Assembly: GCA_024998625.1 (NCBI GenBank)
Contig: JACOEL010000018.1
Coordinates: forward strand, 37,553 to 101,552
Reading direction: 5' to 3'
From: Nitrospira sp.
GTDB taxonomy: Bacteria > Nitrospirota > Nitrospiria > Nitrospirales > Nitrospiraceae
DNA length: 64,000 bases
The translations under genes and the position numbers were made by a program. Positions within the stretch are counted from its first letter, which is position 1. Every line of letters begins with the position of its first letter. Positions 35,623 to 44,665 of this stretch are shown one piece after another. The notes below the pieces were generated by a model. That model was not told where the DNA came from and ran no database searches. It worked only from the letters and a program-made list of their open reading frames with translations.

Positions 35623-37422
35623 TCAGTGGCCTGGGATGCGAACCGGCGGCTGCTCCGCCTCTTCCGGCACATGGATCAGCGATTGGTTGGCCAGTAAAAT
35701 GTAGCCGTAGCGCTCAAGTAACACCGGGTAGTCCATGGTTTCAAACGGCAGCCTGTTTCTCAGCGCAGCCGGTAAGAGAATCATCGTACGCCCCGGTTGA
35801 GTCAGATAGGGCTTGATGTTTGCTTCTTCATTCTTCGGCACCACAATGGCTTTCCGCTTCGCATAGAACACCAACGAGGGGCGTGGTTGTCCGTAGAGGA
35901 TCAACCGGTCGTTGGGGCCGAGATTGACGCCTGCCACCTCGGCGAGCTGCTGTGGCGGTTCGATCACAAAGTGGTGCATCAGTGGAAAGGTCAATTGCGT
36001 GGTCGCGAGGACGACGAGGGCCAGCGATCCGCCGGCGACCCAGAACACGGCCGGTCGTCTCGTTTCGCTGAATCCGAAGTAGGCGATGAGGCCCATGCCC
36101 ACCAAAAAGATTGAGGCGACGGTATAGGGGCCCGGTCCAAGCGTCACCTGCCCCGCAAGGGGAAATTCATCGATCAGCTTTCCCGCGAACTTGGCATAGA
36201 GGGGCGGCAATGACGCAAAGGCCAGCGCCAGGAGAGAGCCCACGGCGGTGATGATATGGATCGCAGCGCGCAGGCCGGGGGTGGCTTGGTCGGTCACGCA
36301 GCGGTTCCAGTAGGACGCCGTCAAAATCGCGGCCGCAGGGAACAAGGGACCGATGTAGTGTGGCAACCGGGTTGAGGACAGGCTGAAAAAGACCAATCCG
36401 CCGAGCACCCAGGCCGCGGTGAACCATTCCAGCGCGTGCGGCGAAGGGTGGACATCCAGAACCGAAATCTGTGACGGGGGCAGGGCTCCGGATCGCTTCG
36501 AGTCTCGCCAGCTGCGATAGGCCTGGTACCAGGCGAAGGGCAGCAGGCCGCTCCACGGGAAAAATCCAAGCAGGAACACAGGCAGATAAAAGACCAGCGT
36601 GCCGCCGTGCCCTTCCATGGTGCCGAAGAATCGGCCGATCGTGTCGCCCTGGGCCGAGGTCGTATACCGTTGCCCATGGATATTCAGCATGATGAGGTAC
36701 CAGGGCAACGCCAGGAGCAGAAACAGTACGAAGCCGGGAATGGGAAATCCGCGGCGCCAAAAGAGCCCCCAGGAGCGGGTCAGCCACAGGTACAACCCCA
36801 CCGCCAGCATGGGAATCAGGAAACCAATCGGGCCCTTCGTCAGGGTTGCCAGCGCCATGCCGATGTAGAAGAACCACAGGTAGTGGCGTTCGCGGCCTTC
36901 CCCGTACAAACCCAGCCAGAATCCATAGAGCGACAAGGTGGTGAAGAAGATCAGCACGCTGTCGGTGAGCGCCATACGGCTGAGGCCGATGATTTCCAGG
37001 TTCAGTAACAGCATAGCCGCGCCGAAGAGGCCCACCACCGGCCCCCGGCACCGTGTCAGAAAGAGGTATTGGAGCAGGATCAACCCGACACCGAAGATCG
37101 CCGACGGGAATCGTGCGGCGAATTCGCTCACCCCGAACAGGTGATACGAGAGGCTCATCAGCCAATAGACAAAAACCGGTTTGGCGAAGCGCGGCTCGTA
37201 ATTGAAGGTGGGGCTGATGTAGTTGCCCGTTTCGTACATTTCACGGCCGGCTTCGGCGTTCCGTCCTTCATCTCGGTCGGTCAATCCAAGAGCGCCGAGT
37301 CCGACGAAGAAGAGCACGGCGGCCAGTGCCAAGAGAAGGACCAGCGCCAGTGGTTGGATCGATCGGTCGGCCTGCGCCGGCGTCTGCGAGGACGGGTGCT
37401 GTCCGTTCATGTGAAGTTCCAT
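35623..37422 (-). CDS. ArnT-like glycosyltransferase (GT83/PMT family)
   Basis: About 599 aa, an inner-membrane glycosyltransferase that would move a sugar from an undecaprenyl-phosphate carrier to an envelope acceptor. LTDRDEGRNAEAGREMYETGNY near the N-terminus is the first periplasmic loop, with its acidic catalytic residue and DEGR signature; FAKPVFVYWLMSLSYHLFG follows. About ten hydrophobic segments precede a soluble C-terminal domain. The ATG shares bases with the stop of the LAB_N gene (TAATG), so it ends a coupled three-gene operon with GT2 and LAB_N genes. The acceptor, lipid A or another glycan, is unknown. Confidence 0.88.
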   Translation of the reverse strand: MELHMNGQHPSSQTPAQADRSIQPLALVLLLALAAVLFFVGLGALGLTDRDEGRNAEAGREMYETGNYISPTFNYEPRFAKPVFVYWLMSLSYHLFGVSEFAARFPSAIFGVGLILLQYLFLTRCRGPVVGLFGAAMLLLNLEIIGLSRMALTDSVLIFFTTLSLYGFWLGLYGEGRERHYLWFFYIGMALATLTKGPIGFLIPMLAVGLYLWLTRSWGLFWRRGFPIPGFVLFLLLALPWYLIMLNIHGQRYTTSAQGDTIGRFFGTMEGHGGTLVFYLPVFLLGFFPWSGLLPFAWYQAYRSWRDSKRSGALPPSQISVLDVHPSPHALEWFTAAWVLGGLVFFSLSSTRLPHYIGPLFPAAAILTASYWNRCVTDQATPGLRAAIHIITAVGSLLALAFASLPPLYAKFAGKLIDEFPLAGQVTLGPGPYTVASIFLVGMGLIAYFGFSETRRPAVFWVAGGSLALVVLATTQLTFPLMHHFVIEPPQQLAEVAGVNLGPNDRLILYGQPRPSLVFYAKRKAIVVPKNEEANIKPYLTQPGRTMILLPAALRNRLPFETMDYPVLLERYGYILLANQSLIHVPEEAEQPPVRIPGH

Positions 37423-37721
37423 TAGGATTTGGTCGCCGGGGATGCCGTGCCGGAGTCGGCTTGGTTGGGACGATGAATCAGCATGAGATTGCGGAGATAG
37501 ACGATGCTGCCGATGCTCTGCCCGGCGATGAACACCGGATCCTGTCGATAGATCGCATAGGCAAGCGTAATCAGCCCGCCGATCATACTCATGTACCAAA
37601 AAGCGGTCGGTACGCGACTTTCCGCATGGCGCTCGGAGGCGATCCATTGGACGACCCAGCGCATAAAGAAGATCCCCTGCCCCAGGAATCCGATAATCAG
37701 CCAGATGGTGTCGAGTGTCAT
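37422..37721 (-). CDS. Lipid-A-disaccharide synthase N-terminal-like (LAB_N) membrane protein
   Basis: A 99-aa protein with three hydrophobic helices. IWLIIGFLGQGIFFMRWVVQWIASERHAESRVPTAFWYMSMIGG contains the LAB_N family signature (FxxRWxxQWxxSE, with S-x-x-P-x-x-F/W). These small proteins are usually encoded with GT2 and ArnT-like enzymes and may help flip or load the lipid-linked sugar. The start is set at the ATG that overlaps the GT2 stop (ATGA); its stop overlaps the ArnT-like start. Confidence 0.88.
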   Translation of the reverse strand: MTLDTIWLIIGFLGQGIFFMRWVVQWIASERHAESRVPTAFWYMSMIGGLITLAYAIYRQDPVFIAGQSIGSIVYLRNLMLIHRPNQADSGTASPATKS

Positions 37722-38491
37722 AGTCGTGTGGGGGCCGATGCCGAACGCGATGATGTCGTCGCGGCGGCACGGTATTGGTAGCGCAAGCAACGGTGCTGCA
37801 TCCATCGTACGGCCACCAGATCGTACAGGCCTTTGAAGAGGCGGTTGCCCACACCGTACTTCGACGTGCCCCTTGTGCGTGGATAGTGGCGCACAGGCAC
37901 CTCGGTGACGGTGAACCCATGCATCAGAGCCAGGGCGGGAAAGAATCGGTGCATGCCCTCGAAGAGCTGCATTTTTTCCACCACTGGGCGGCGAAACAGT
38001 TTGAGCGAGCAGCCGGTGTCGTGCACCCGGTCACCGGTGACCGCGCTGCGGACGGTGTTGGCAATGCGGGAGGAAATTTTGCGTGTCAGGTTGTCATGGC
38101 GGTCTTTGCGCCAGCCGCAGACAAGGTCGAAAGTCTTAATGTGCGGAAGCAGCGTGGCGATATCCGCCGGATCGTTTTGCAGGTCGCCGTCGATGGTCAG
38201 GATCAGTTCCCCTGTCGACTGCTTGAATCCGGCATCGAAGGCCGCCGACTGCCCGTAGTTCCGGTCGAAATGAAAGACCTTCACGGTGCGGTATCGGGTG
38301 GCCAGACCATCGAGCACGTCCGAACTGCCGTCTGAACTGCCGTCGTCGATGAAGATCAATTCGAACGGGGCCGATCGCGACTCTTCCCGGCCGTCAAGGA
38401 CCTTCACAAGTTGCTCAGTCAGTGGCACCAGATTGTCGCGCTCATCCTTGATAGGGATGACTACGGAGGCCCATGGGCGGGTCACAGTCAT
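37718..38491 (-). CDS. Family 2 glycosyltransferase (ArnC / dolichol-phosphate-mannose-synthase-like)
   Basis: A 257-aa GT-A glycosyltransferase. SVVIPIKDERDNLVPL, ELIFIDDGSSDGS, ILTIDGDLQNDPADI (the DxD metal site) and DTGCSLKLFRR match polyprenyl-phosphate sugar transferases. It has no C-terminal membrane helices, so it is the soluble DPMS-type and would load the sugar onto the lipid carrier used by the ArnT-like enzyme. It is first of three overlapping minus-strand genes. Confidence 0.92.
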   Translation of the reverse strand: MTVTRPWASVVIPIKDERDNLVPLTEQLVKVLDGREESRSAPFELIFIDDGSSDGSSDVLDGLATRYRTVKVFHFDRNYGQSAAFDAGFKQSTGELILTIDGDLQNDPADIATLLPHIKTFDLVCGWRKDRHDNLTRKISSRIANTVRSAVTGDRVHDTGCSLKLFRRPVVEKMQLFEGMHRFFPALALMHGFTVTEVPVRHYPRTRGTSKYGVGNRLFKGLYDLVAVRWMQHRCLRYQYRAAATTSSRSASAPTRL

Positions 38492-38614
38492 GGAGCGGGA
38501 ACAGTTCCTTCACGCAGCGGTTTGTCGGTGTGCACGGCGCACATTCTACAAAACGCATGGAGGGGCGGTCAAACGGTTCCGGCAAGGGTTCCGTCTCACG
38601 ATGTGCGGCTGCGC

Positions 38615-40309
38615 TCACGCAGCGAGCGAGATCCGGCGATCGACAAAAGCAGAGAAGTTCGGATCGTTGGAGAGGAAGACGACCGACCAGGGTTCGTCTT
38701 TAGCGCAGAGCCGGCGAAGCAGCACTTCCCGAGTGGCGGGCAGCATGTTGTGAAGCGTGCCGTCGAAGATCAGCAGTTGCGGCCGTATCACAATCGCGCG
38801 GGCCACGAGGAGCCGCAGCACCTGACTCATGGAGAGGCTGGCTTCCAGGCTGGACACACGCGTGTTCAATCCCTGCGGCAGCGCATCGATGTCGTGGTCC
38901 AGTTCCACGAACCGGAGCGCCCATTGGAGGTCCTCATAGTCGATCGTGGTCCGGCCAAGGGTGATGTTGTCTTCGAGCGTGCCGTCCAGCAACGTGGGAT
39001 GGGAGTCGAGGACTAGTCCGCGAACCCGGCTGATCGAGTCGCGCCTCACCTCAGCCAGATTCATGTCATTGTACCGGACAAATCCGGTCGACGGAGGGTG
39101 AAGACCTGCCAGGATTTTTGCGAGCGCGGTCTTCGCGTTGTTCGAGCTGCAGAGGACCGCCACCTTCTCGCCGGGAGCGACATTGAGGAACACGTTCTCA
39201 AAGATTGGTGCGCCATCGGGACCGGTATAGGCCAGGTTCCGGCACGTCAGGTGGATGCCGGATAACCCGAATTGCGTGGCCGGCACGTCTTCCTTCGCGC
39301 CGTCCTCTTCTGTGGGTAGGGAGAACACCGCTGCCATCTCCCGACAGGACACGAAGGTGAAAAACATCGCGGCCATACGTCGAGCCAGTGTGTCCATGTT
39401 GAGTAGCAGGTTGCCGACCAACACCTCGGCGGCGGCGAATTGCCCGACCGTCAGTTGTCCATCGACCACCAGGAGTCCCGCCGTGATGAGCAGCCCGCTG
39501 TGGCCGGCGACTTGCCAGAGTGCCGCGGCTTTGTATTGTCTTCCGGTGAGTGTGTCGGATCGACGCTGGCGAATCCTGGCATACATGCGAGTGAGTGTAT
39601 CGGTTCGTTCGAGGAGGTAGGGGCTGTCGCCGGCGGCTCGTAGATGGGGGAGATTGTGCGCGATGTTTTGAATCCACCCGAAAATGTCGTAGTGGAGCCG
39701 GGACATCTCTAAGGTGATGAAGAAGCCGCCGCGCCCGAAGAGGGTCAGTAGTCCCACAAAGCCCAGAATCAGCACGAGAATATAGAGAACGAAGAAGGGG
39801 TGAAAGAGGATCAGCATGGTTACGCCGATGGTACCGACCACGGCGACATTAAAGAGATCCGCCACCATGGCCACCAAGGCGCGGGTCAGCAGGTCGGCCT
39901 CCATGAACCGATAGGCCTGCGGTGTGGCGAACATATCGTCGCGGAGGCGGGGCAGGAGTCGTGTGAACCCGATCGCGATGCGCGTGTAGATCCGCTGTTG
40001 GAATGTTTCCACCGCGCGCGCCTGCAGTACACGGAATGCCGCGACCCCGGTCAGCGAACTGGCGACGAACAGCGCCAGTGTAAAGATCATGCGGGGTTCC
40101 ATTGCAAAGGAGAATGTGCTGACGAGCTCCTGAACGGCAAGGGGGACACAGAGGAGGAACAAGCCGATGGCAACCGCATGCGAGGCGATGATGCCCAGGA
40201 TCGATCGCTCCAGCTTCAGCAGCATGCCCAGGTGCGCGAAGATATCGCGGAGGACTTCGGTTAGCTGATATTGGGGATAGGTCGGGATTGTTGTGGGGCG
40301 TTGATTCAA
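38615..40309 (-). CDS. ABC exporter-like protein with degenerate ATPase motifs
   Basis: A 564-aa half-transporter fold: a six-helix type-IV (exporter) membrane domain (about 30-325) and a nucleotide-binding domain (about 350-564). Every catalytic motif is altered. The P-loop is CSSNNAKT (387-394; all three glycines lost, Lys-Thr kept), the Q-loop residue is replaced (VLDSHP), the signature is LSMSQ instead of LSGGQ (492-496), Walker B is LLIFDG with the catalytic Glu changed to Gly (517), and the H-loop His is Asn (LSND, 548). The frame is intact over 564 codons, so it is a kept protein and not a decaying one. It starts at TTG with AGGAG 5 bp upstream. Confidence 0.9.
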   Translation of the reverse strand: MNQRPTTIPTYPQYQLTEVLRDIFAHLGMLLKLERSILGIIASHAVAIGLFLLCVPLAVQELVSTFSFAMEPRMIFTLALFVASSLTGVAAFRVLQARAVETFQQRIYTRIAIGFTRLLPRLRDDMFATPQAYRFMEADLLTRALVAMVADLFNVAVVGTIGVTMLILFHPFFVLYILVLILGFVGLLTLFGRGGFFITLEMSRLHYDIFGWIQNIAHNLPHLRAAGDSPYLLERTDTLTRMYARIRQRRSDTLTGRQYKAAALWQVAGHSGLLITAGLLVVDGQLTVGQFAAAEVLVGNLLLNMDTLARRMAAMFFTFVSCREMAAVFSLPTEEDGAKEDVPATQFGLSGIHLTCRNLAYTGPDGAPIFENVFLNVAPGEKVAVLCSSNNAKTALAKILAGLHPPSTGFVRYNDMNLAEVRRDSISRVRGLVLDSHPTLLDGTLEDNITLGRTTIDYEDLQWALRFVELDHDIDALPQGLNTRVSSLEASLSMSQVLRLLVARAIVIRPQLLIFDGTLHNMLPATREVLLRRLCAKDEPWSVVFLSNDPNFSAFVDRRISLAA

Positions 40310-40312
40310 AGC

Positions 40313-40344
40313 GACTCCTACCGCGTTGGGCGCTGGTAGGAGTT
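40313..40344 (-). promoter_or_regulatory. Hairpin sequestering the ribosome binding site of the degenerate ABC gene
   Basis: On the coding (minus) strand ACTCCTACC pairs perfectly with GGTAGGAGT across a 12-nt loop in which GCG/CGC can pair further. The second arm contains the AGGAG located 5 bp before the TTG start, so the Shine-Dalgarno sequence is fully paired. It could act as a translational switch or thermometer. On the opposite strand no gene begins here. Confidence 0.5.
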
Positions 40345-40563
40345 ATCAGCCGAAGGCGAGGATCGCGACCGGCGGTTCTCGGTGAACTCCATCACCTGGG
40401 TAATTTTCTATACCTGAACGAAGTCTAGACCGGGGCCCCGTCTTTCGTCAACACATCGCCCGTTTCCCGGCCTCATGTTCGTTGGCTTGGCGTGAGCTAA
40501 GCCGCGAGCTGACCAGTCCATTGTCGGCGGAATACGCCGCTGGCGGATTTTTTCCGCATCCGG

Positions 40564-41295
40564 TCAGCGGAGGAAGAGCGACTTGAAGATCAGGGCGGTG
40601 CCTGACAAAAAGAGGAATGCGGCGAAGGTGGTGCGGTATCGTTCGGTGCTCATCTTGCTATAGAGCAGGAGTTCGGTAGCCAGGAACATGCTCACGCCCA
40701 CCGCCATGTAGAGTGCGGTGGCGGACGTGGCAATCGCGGAAGGACCGAGGGAGACGCCCAACGTGACGAGTTGAAACAGCGCGAACGTGCCGTAGGACAC
40801 GGCAGTCGTGGCGCGGGCCTGATCTTTGTCGTACTGTTTGCTGTGGATGATGGCCGTCAGCAGCGAGCCGCCCAGATTGGTCAGGCTATGCACAACGCCC
40901 ATCACGATGAAATAGGTGCGTTCATATCGCACCAGCGACTCGATCAACCGATTGAATGGCACATAGATGCTTTTGAGTGCCGCGACGATCAAGAAGAGGC
41001 CGACAATGCTGCCGATGTTCAGCTTGAGTGCTGTGACCAGCAGGAGACACAGCACCACGCAGGGAATCGACAGGGTGAGGACCTGACGGTAGAACGGCAT
41101 CTGGATGTGCCGGTAGTCCTTGCTGACTTGCAGCAGGTTGATGGTCAGCGAGATCGGGAGGAGGATGGTCAGGGCGGTGATGAAGTCATAGCCGAGCACG
41201 AGGAGGATCGGGGTCCCGAATAGCAGTACTCCCACGCCGAAGAGCGACTGGACGGCGGCCGTCAGGAGGATGGTCGCAAGAATGTCCCACTGCAT
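40564..41295 (-). CDS. TauE/SafE family membrane permease
   Basis: A 243-aa polytopic protein with eight hydrophobic segments, of the sulfite exporter TauE/SafE type. Visible are the N-terminal LFGVGVLLFGTPILLVLGYDFITAL segment and the internally related GVVHSLTNLGGSLLTAIIHSK (the conserved GxxxxxxN-x-G-G motif). The transported anion is unknown; sulfite, sulfonates or other organic anions are possible. It is separated by 254 bp from the ABC-like gene and is not coupled to it. Confidence 0.88.
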   Translation of the reverse strand: MQWDILATILLTAAVQSLFGVGVLLFGTPILLVLGYDFITALTILLPISLTINLLQVSKDYRHIQMPFYRQVLTLSIPCVVLCLLLVTALKLNIGSIVGLFLIVAALKSIYVPFNRLIESLVRYERTYFIVMGVVHSLTNLGGSLLTAIIHSKQYDKDQARATTAVSYGTFALFQLVTLGVSLGPSAIATSATALYMAVGVSMFLATELLLYSKMSTERYRTTFAAFLFLSGTALIFKSLFLR

Positions 41296-41418
41296 GGCAA
41301 TGATGTTCCTCTCGGGCCGAACGTGTCCTCGACGGCCAGGCTCTCAACTCCCGGTCCGGTAGCCGGTATAGCCTAGCTTTGGAGCGGGCGTCAATCGGTC
41401 CACAGGCTGGGGCCTGGT

Positions 41419-41994
41419 TTACCGGCTCCCGGCAGGGGCTCCCGAGTCCGACGAGGTGGTGATGGTGAAGCGCATGGTGCCCATCAGGCTCATGTCGTTG
41501 ATCTGTTCGCCGGCATGGATTTCCACCTTATACCGTCCTGGTTTCCAGCCGCCTTCCGCGGGGAATAGCTTCAGATAGCCGGTTTGATCTTCCAGGGCGA
41601 CGTACATCGCATCGTCGGCGACGATGGTTCGCCCGTCCAGTCCGTCCACTTCCTCTGCGTAGCAGCGCGCAAATACTTGGAACGATTGGTAATGCTGATG
41701 GAGTTCGAAGACGATGAAGACCGGTCTGGAGCCGGCGGGAAACTGTTCTGTCGGTCTGACGGGCACAATTTCGTGGGTCCGTTGGAACCCCAGTTCCTCA
41801 TCGAATCCTTCGGCGAGTACGATGTGGCGGAACATCCCTTCGGGTGGGGCGTCGAAGTCATAGGGCTTCGCGCTCTCGGTGCGGTTCTGGAAATCGGGAA
41901 TCGGCACATTGCGGGTGAGCGGGAGATCTTCGGCCCAGAGAAGGGAGCCGGAGAGCAGGAGGATGGGACAGCAGTACCAGAGCAACTGCCTCAT
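41419..41994 (-). CDS. Exported hypothetical protein
   Basis: About 191 aa. A signal peptide (LLWYCCPILLLSGSLLWAE) precedes a beta-rich region of unknown fold: FRHIVLAEGFDEELG, PVFIVFELHQHYQSFQVFARCYAEEV, YLKLFPAEGGWKPGRYKVEIHAGEQIND. The last part resembles the Ig-like C-terminal element of stress-related periplasmic proteins. The ATG at 41994 is chosen because it directly precedes the signal sequence; the longer frame adds 68 unlikely residues. It is divergent from the methyltransferase at 42182. No function is proposed. Confidence 0.75.
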   Translation of the reverse strand: MRQLLWYCCPILLLSGSLLWAEDLPLTRNVPIPDFQNRTESAKPYDFDAPPEGMFRHIVLAEGFDEELGFQRTHEIVPVRPTEQFPAGSRPVFIVFELHQHYQSFQVFARCYAEEVDGLDGRTIVADDAMYVALEDQTGYLKLFPAEGGWKPGRYKVEIHAGEQINDMSLMGTMRFTITTSSDSGAPAGSR

Positions 41995-42181
41995 CCCGTC
42001 TTGGTACACTCCGCCCCGCCGGCCTGTCAAGGAAAGGCTGTGTGTCGGGTCTCTGGCTGGACGGTCCGTTCGGTGAGACGGAGGCCTGAGCGGCGAGGCA
42101 GGGGCGATGAATCGTGCGGGGTAGGTTGCGGGTGAAAATTGCTTCCTGTTAGACTTTCCTCCTTTCCACAGGGGGACCGAC

Positions 42182-43666
42182 ATGGAACAGCACCTCATGA
42201 CGCAGTTAGAGGATCCCGACGCGCTGCCGCAGCCGCTTGGAGAGTATAAGCCGGTCGACTACTGGCAGGCTCATATCAATACCTTGTTCTATCAATTGCG
42301 GGGCGACCAGCAACGCAGCTTCTACCAGACTTTCACCTCGGCCGATTATCGATTGGCGCATGCGCTGGCCGCCGACTACTTCGAACAGGTGACCAAACGC
42401 GACAAGAAAGTCGCCGCAAAACAGCTGACGCCGAATGGATCCGGTTCGACTCCGCCCTCCGACGCCACTCCTCAAGCACAGTTAACGGTCATGGAATGGG
42501 GGCCGGGAAACGGGAATCTGGCGGCATGTTTTCTCAGCCATCTGCAGCGTCTCGACAAGGACGGGCGGGTGTATCCACGAGTCCGGTATCTGCTGGTCGA
42601 TACCCAGGCCCATGCGTTGGAGCGGGCACGCGCTCACCCGGATCTGGCCCCCCATTTGGCGAAGGTGGAGTCGCTGTGCGCCGAGGTCGAGAACTTGGCG
42701 ATTGTCGCCGATGGCACCGTCGATCGCATTCTGTGCAACGAACTCTGGAACGAATTGGCGACCAAGCTGATGGTCAAAAAGGGGGGCGAGTTCGAGGAAG
42801 AACACCTCCGTCCGAACCTCAATGAGCGTAAGGCGGCGGCCATTGCCGATTGGTCTGGATTTGTTCGTGCCTTTGAGGCCAAAGATATCGAGCGGCTCAA
42901 GCAGTTTCCGCCCTTTCTGGACGATCTGATCTGGGAGCGCGAGTACCACAAGGTGGACTGGAAAGACGTCCCCTATCGCAAGACGATCACCGAGTTCATG
43001 AAGGCCATCGACGATGAGGTGTTGGTGCCGGTCAATCTCGGCGCCTTTGCATCCCTGAAGGAAGCGAAACGGATGTTAGCCCCGGATGCCGTGGGGTTCA
43101 GCAGCTTCGATGCCGGGACGGCGGATATGGACGTCCTCAATGATCCGGACAAGCCCTGCTATGGCCAGTTCGGTGGCCAGTACAGCTTCATGGTGAACCT
43201 GGCCCTGATTCAGGCCGTGGCCAAGCATCTGGGGCTGAACGCGGTCGCGATTGAAACACAGCGCGAGTTCGTCGGGAGCCGGCTGGGGACGAATGTGATG
43301 ACGCTGATGGACTTGCTGGCTTGCCACCCGATGGTCGGCTCAAAGGTGCAGCCTTGGGAACTGGATCGCCTCACGGTTAAGACCATCCGCACGCTGAACG
43401 AGACCTATGAGAGTCCCTATCAACGCAAGATTGAGTTCCCGTTGCGCAGCGAGATGCCGGTCGAGGAGCGCGACGCGGCGCAGGGCATTCTGCTCTCGCT
43501 CAAACCGAACGGGATTCCCGATACGATCGCCTATGTCACCGAAGAAGAATTGAGCCAGGCACAACCGGAGTTGGAGCATCTGGGCTATGAACGCGAGGCG
43601 GTGTTGATGGCGCTCGGGGCGCCTCCGAGTCCCGTCGAGTACTATCACTTTACCTGTCGGCCGTAA
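42182..43666 (+). CDS. SAM-dependent methyltransferase, MidA/NDUFAF7-like
   Basis: A 494-aa protein. A class I SAM-binding motif VMEWGPGNGNLAACFLSHL (about 103-121) is followed by YLLVDTQAHALERAR and NELWNELATKLM, the pattern of the MidA/DUF185 family, whose mitochondrial member methylates an arginine of complex I. The protein is longer than ordinary MidA (about 360-430 aa) and has an Asp/Glu-rich C-terminal part. The family assignment is moderate and the substrate unknown. A 187-bp divergent region separates it from the exported protein gene. Confidence 0.75.
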   Translation: MEQHLMTQLEDPDALPQPLGEYKPVDYWQAHINTLFYQLRGDQQRSFYQTFTSADYRLAHALAADYFEQVTKRDKKVAAKQLTPNGSGSTPPSDATPQAQLTVMEWGPGNGNLAACFLSHLQRLDKDGRVYPRVRYLLVDTQAHALERARAHPDLAPHLAKVESLCAEVENLAIVADGTVDRILCNELWNELATKLMVKKGGEFEEEHLRPNLNERKAAAIADWSGFVRAFEAKDIERLKQFPPFLDDLIWEREYHKVDWKDVPYRKTITEFMKAIDDEVLVPVNLGAFASLKEAKRMLAPDAVGFSSFDAGTADMDVLNDPDKPCYGQFGGQYSFMVNLALIQAVAKHLGLNAVAIETQREFVGSRLGTNVMTLMDLLACHPMVGSKVQPWELDRLTVKTIRTLNETYESPYQRKIEFPLRSEMPVEERDAAQGILLSLKPNGIPDTIAYVTEEELSQAQPELEHLGYEREAVLMALGAPPSPVEYYHFTCRP

Positions 43667-43725
43667 GCCGCGTTGAGCCGTGCGGCAGGAAAGGCCCACC
43701 AGGTGATGTCTGTAGGAGAAAGAGC

Positions 43726-43752
43726 TTGACTAATTAATTCCATTTCTATAGC
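43726..43752 (+). promoter_or_regulatory. Candidate promoter upstream of tatA
   Basis: TTGACT (43726-43731) and TATAGC (43747-43752) with a 15-bp spacer lie in an AT-rich patch about 190 bp before tatA. A hairpin GTGCGA-ATAA-TCGCAC (43897-43912) lies nearer the start and may be part of the leader. The spacing is short, so this is only a candidate. Confidence 0.35.
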
Positions 43753-43938
43753 CTTTCCCGCGATTTCGAAGAGAAGACCCGTCTCCCCTCCGTGCATCGC
43801 GAACATTCAAGCGGGATGGGGTCACGCAGGCAAGATCATCTGAGACGACGTTCTTCACGATACGGTTTTGCGGTCGCGAGTGCGTGAACATACGTCGTGC
43901 GAATAATCGCACAGCTGTAACAAGGAGCATACAGTACC

Positions 43939-44223
43939 ATGTTTGGTTCGTTTGGCTGGATGGAGCTGTTGCTGATTCTCATCATCGTCCTGATCATCTT
44001 CGGTGCGGGGAAAATTCCCCAGCTCGGTGAGGGATTGGGTAAAGCAATCAAAGGGTTCAAGAAATCGGTTCACGAAGCGGATGCCATTGACGTGACGGCC
44101 ACCGAGGCGGAACCTGCCCCGGCTCAGCCGTCGGCACAGATCCAGCAAGCCGGACAGCCGGCCACACCGCCGCCTGCGGAGCAGGCCGGTGCGGCTCCAC
44201 CGCCACGGACGACGCAGGGGTAA
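43939..44223 (+). CDS. tatA: Twin-arginine translocase subunit TatA
   Basis: A 94-aa protein. A single N-terminal helix ([38 protein letters not shown]) with the TatA FG(x)gkiPqlG hinge and amphipathic helix is followed by an Ala/Pro/Gln-rich tail. TatA forms the pore of the Tat system exporting folded cofactor-containing proteins. It is the first of a pair with the TatB-like gene; tatC is not in the window. Confidence 0.93.
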   Translation: MFGSFGWMELLLILIIVLIIFGAGKIPQLGEGLGKAIKGFKKSVHEADAIDVTATEAEPAPAQPSAQIQQAGQPATPPPAEQAGAAPPPRTTQG

Positions 44224-44317
44224 CTTGCGAAACTGAGGATGCAGACCGAATGCCGGCGATGTGACCTCGGAGTCCCGCCCCTCGGTCTTCAGGACACCCC
44301 CCTCAGTATGGAACACC

Positions 44318-44617
44318 ATGTTCGGTCTTGGCGCTGGTGAAATTCTCATAATCCTGGTCATTGCGTTCCTGCTCTTCGGACCCAAGCAGTTGCCTGAGAT
44401 CGGGCGTCAGGTGGGCAAGGCCGTGAAAGGGTTTAAGGAAACGGCAGACGATCTGAAGAAGACGGTTGAGCCGGAGCTCAACATGATTCAGCAGGAAATG
44501 AAAATGGTGGAGCAGGATTTCGAGTCGTCGATGAAGGAAGCGGAAGAACAGATTAACCACGCAACATCGGGCGTAGAGCACGGGGCAGAGGAATCGGGTT
44601 TGCCCAAGCAGGCCTAA
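44318..44617 (+). CDS. tatB: Twin-arginine translocase subunit TatB-like
   Basis: A 99-aa TatA/B-family protein: MFGLGAGEILIILVIAFLLFGPKQLPEIGRQVGKAVKGFK has the LPE-G hinge with Glu typical of TatB-like proteins, and the following charged helices run to about residue 90. The start at the MFG methionine (44318) follows the family; the upstream frame adds 19 residues that do not. It lies 94 bp after tatA. Some bacteria use two TatA-type proteins in place of separate TatA and TatB, so the B assignment is provisional. Confidence 0.8.
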   Translation: MFGLGAGEILIILVIAFLLFGPKQLPEIGRQVGKAVKGFKETADDLKKTVEPELNMIQQEMKMVEQDFESSMKEAEEQINHATSGVEHGAEESGLPKQA

Positions 44618-44642
44618 TACCATTTCATATTCGCTCTACGGC

Positions 44643-44665
44643 TGTGAAGGGAGGTGACCACAGCA
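44643..44665 (+). promoter_or_regulatory. Short hairpin in the gap before the porin
   Basis: GGCTGTG pairs with CACAGC around an AGGGAGGTGAC loop, at about 44640-44665, in the 250-bp gap after tatB. It does not end in a T-tract. The rest of the gap up to the porin ribosome site AGGAGG (44857-44862) shows nothing else recognisable. Confidence 0.25.

Noticed and set aside
38608..38623. GCTGCG-CTCA-CGCAGC hairpin at the end of the ABC-like gene
   Set aside because: It overlaps the stop codon and has no T-tract; not convincing as a terminator.
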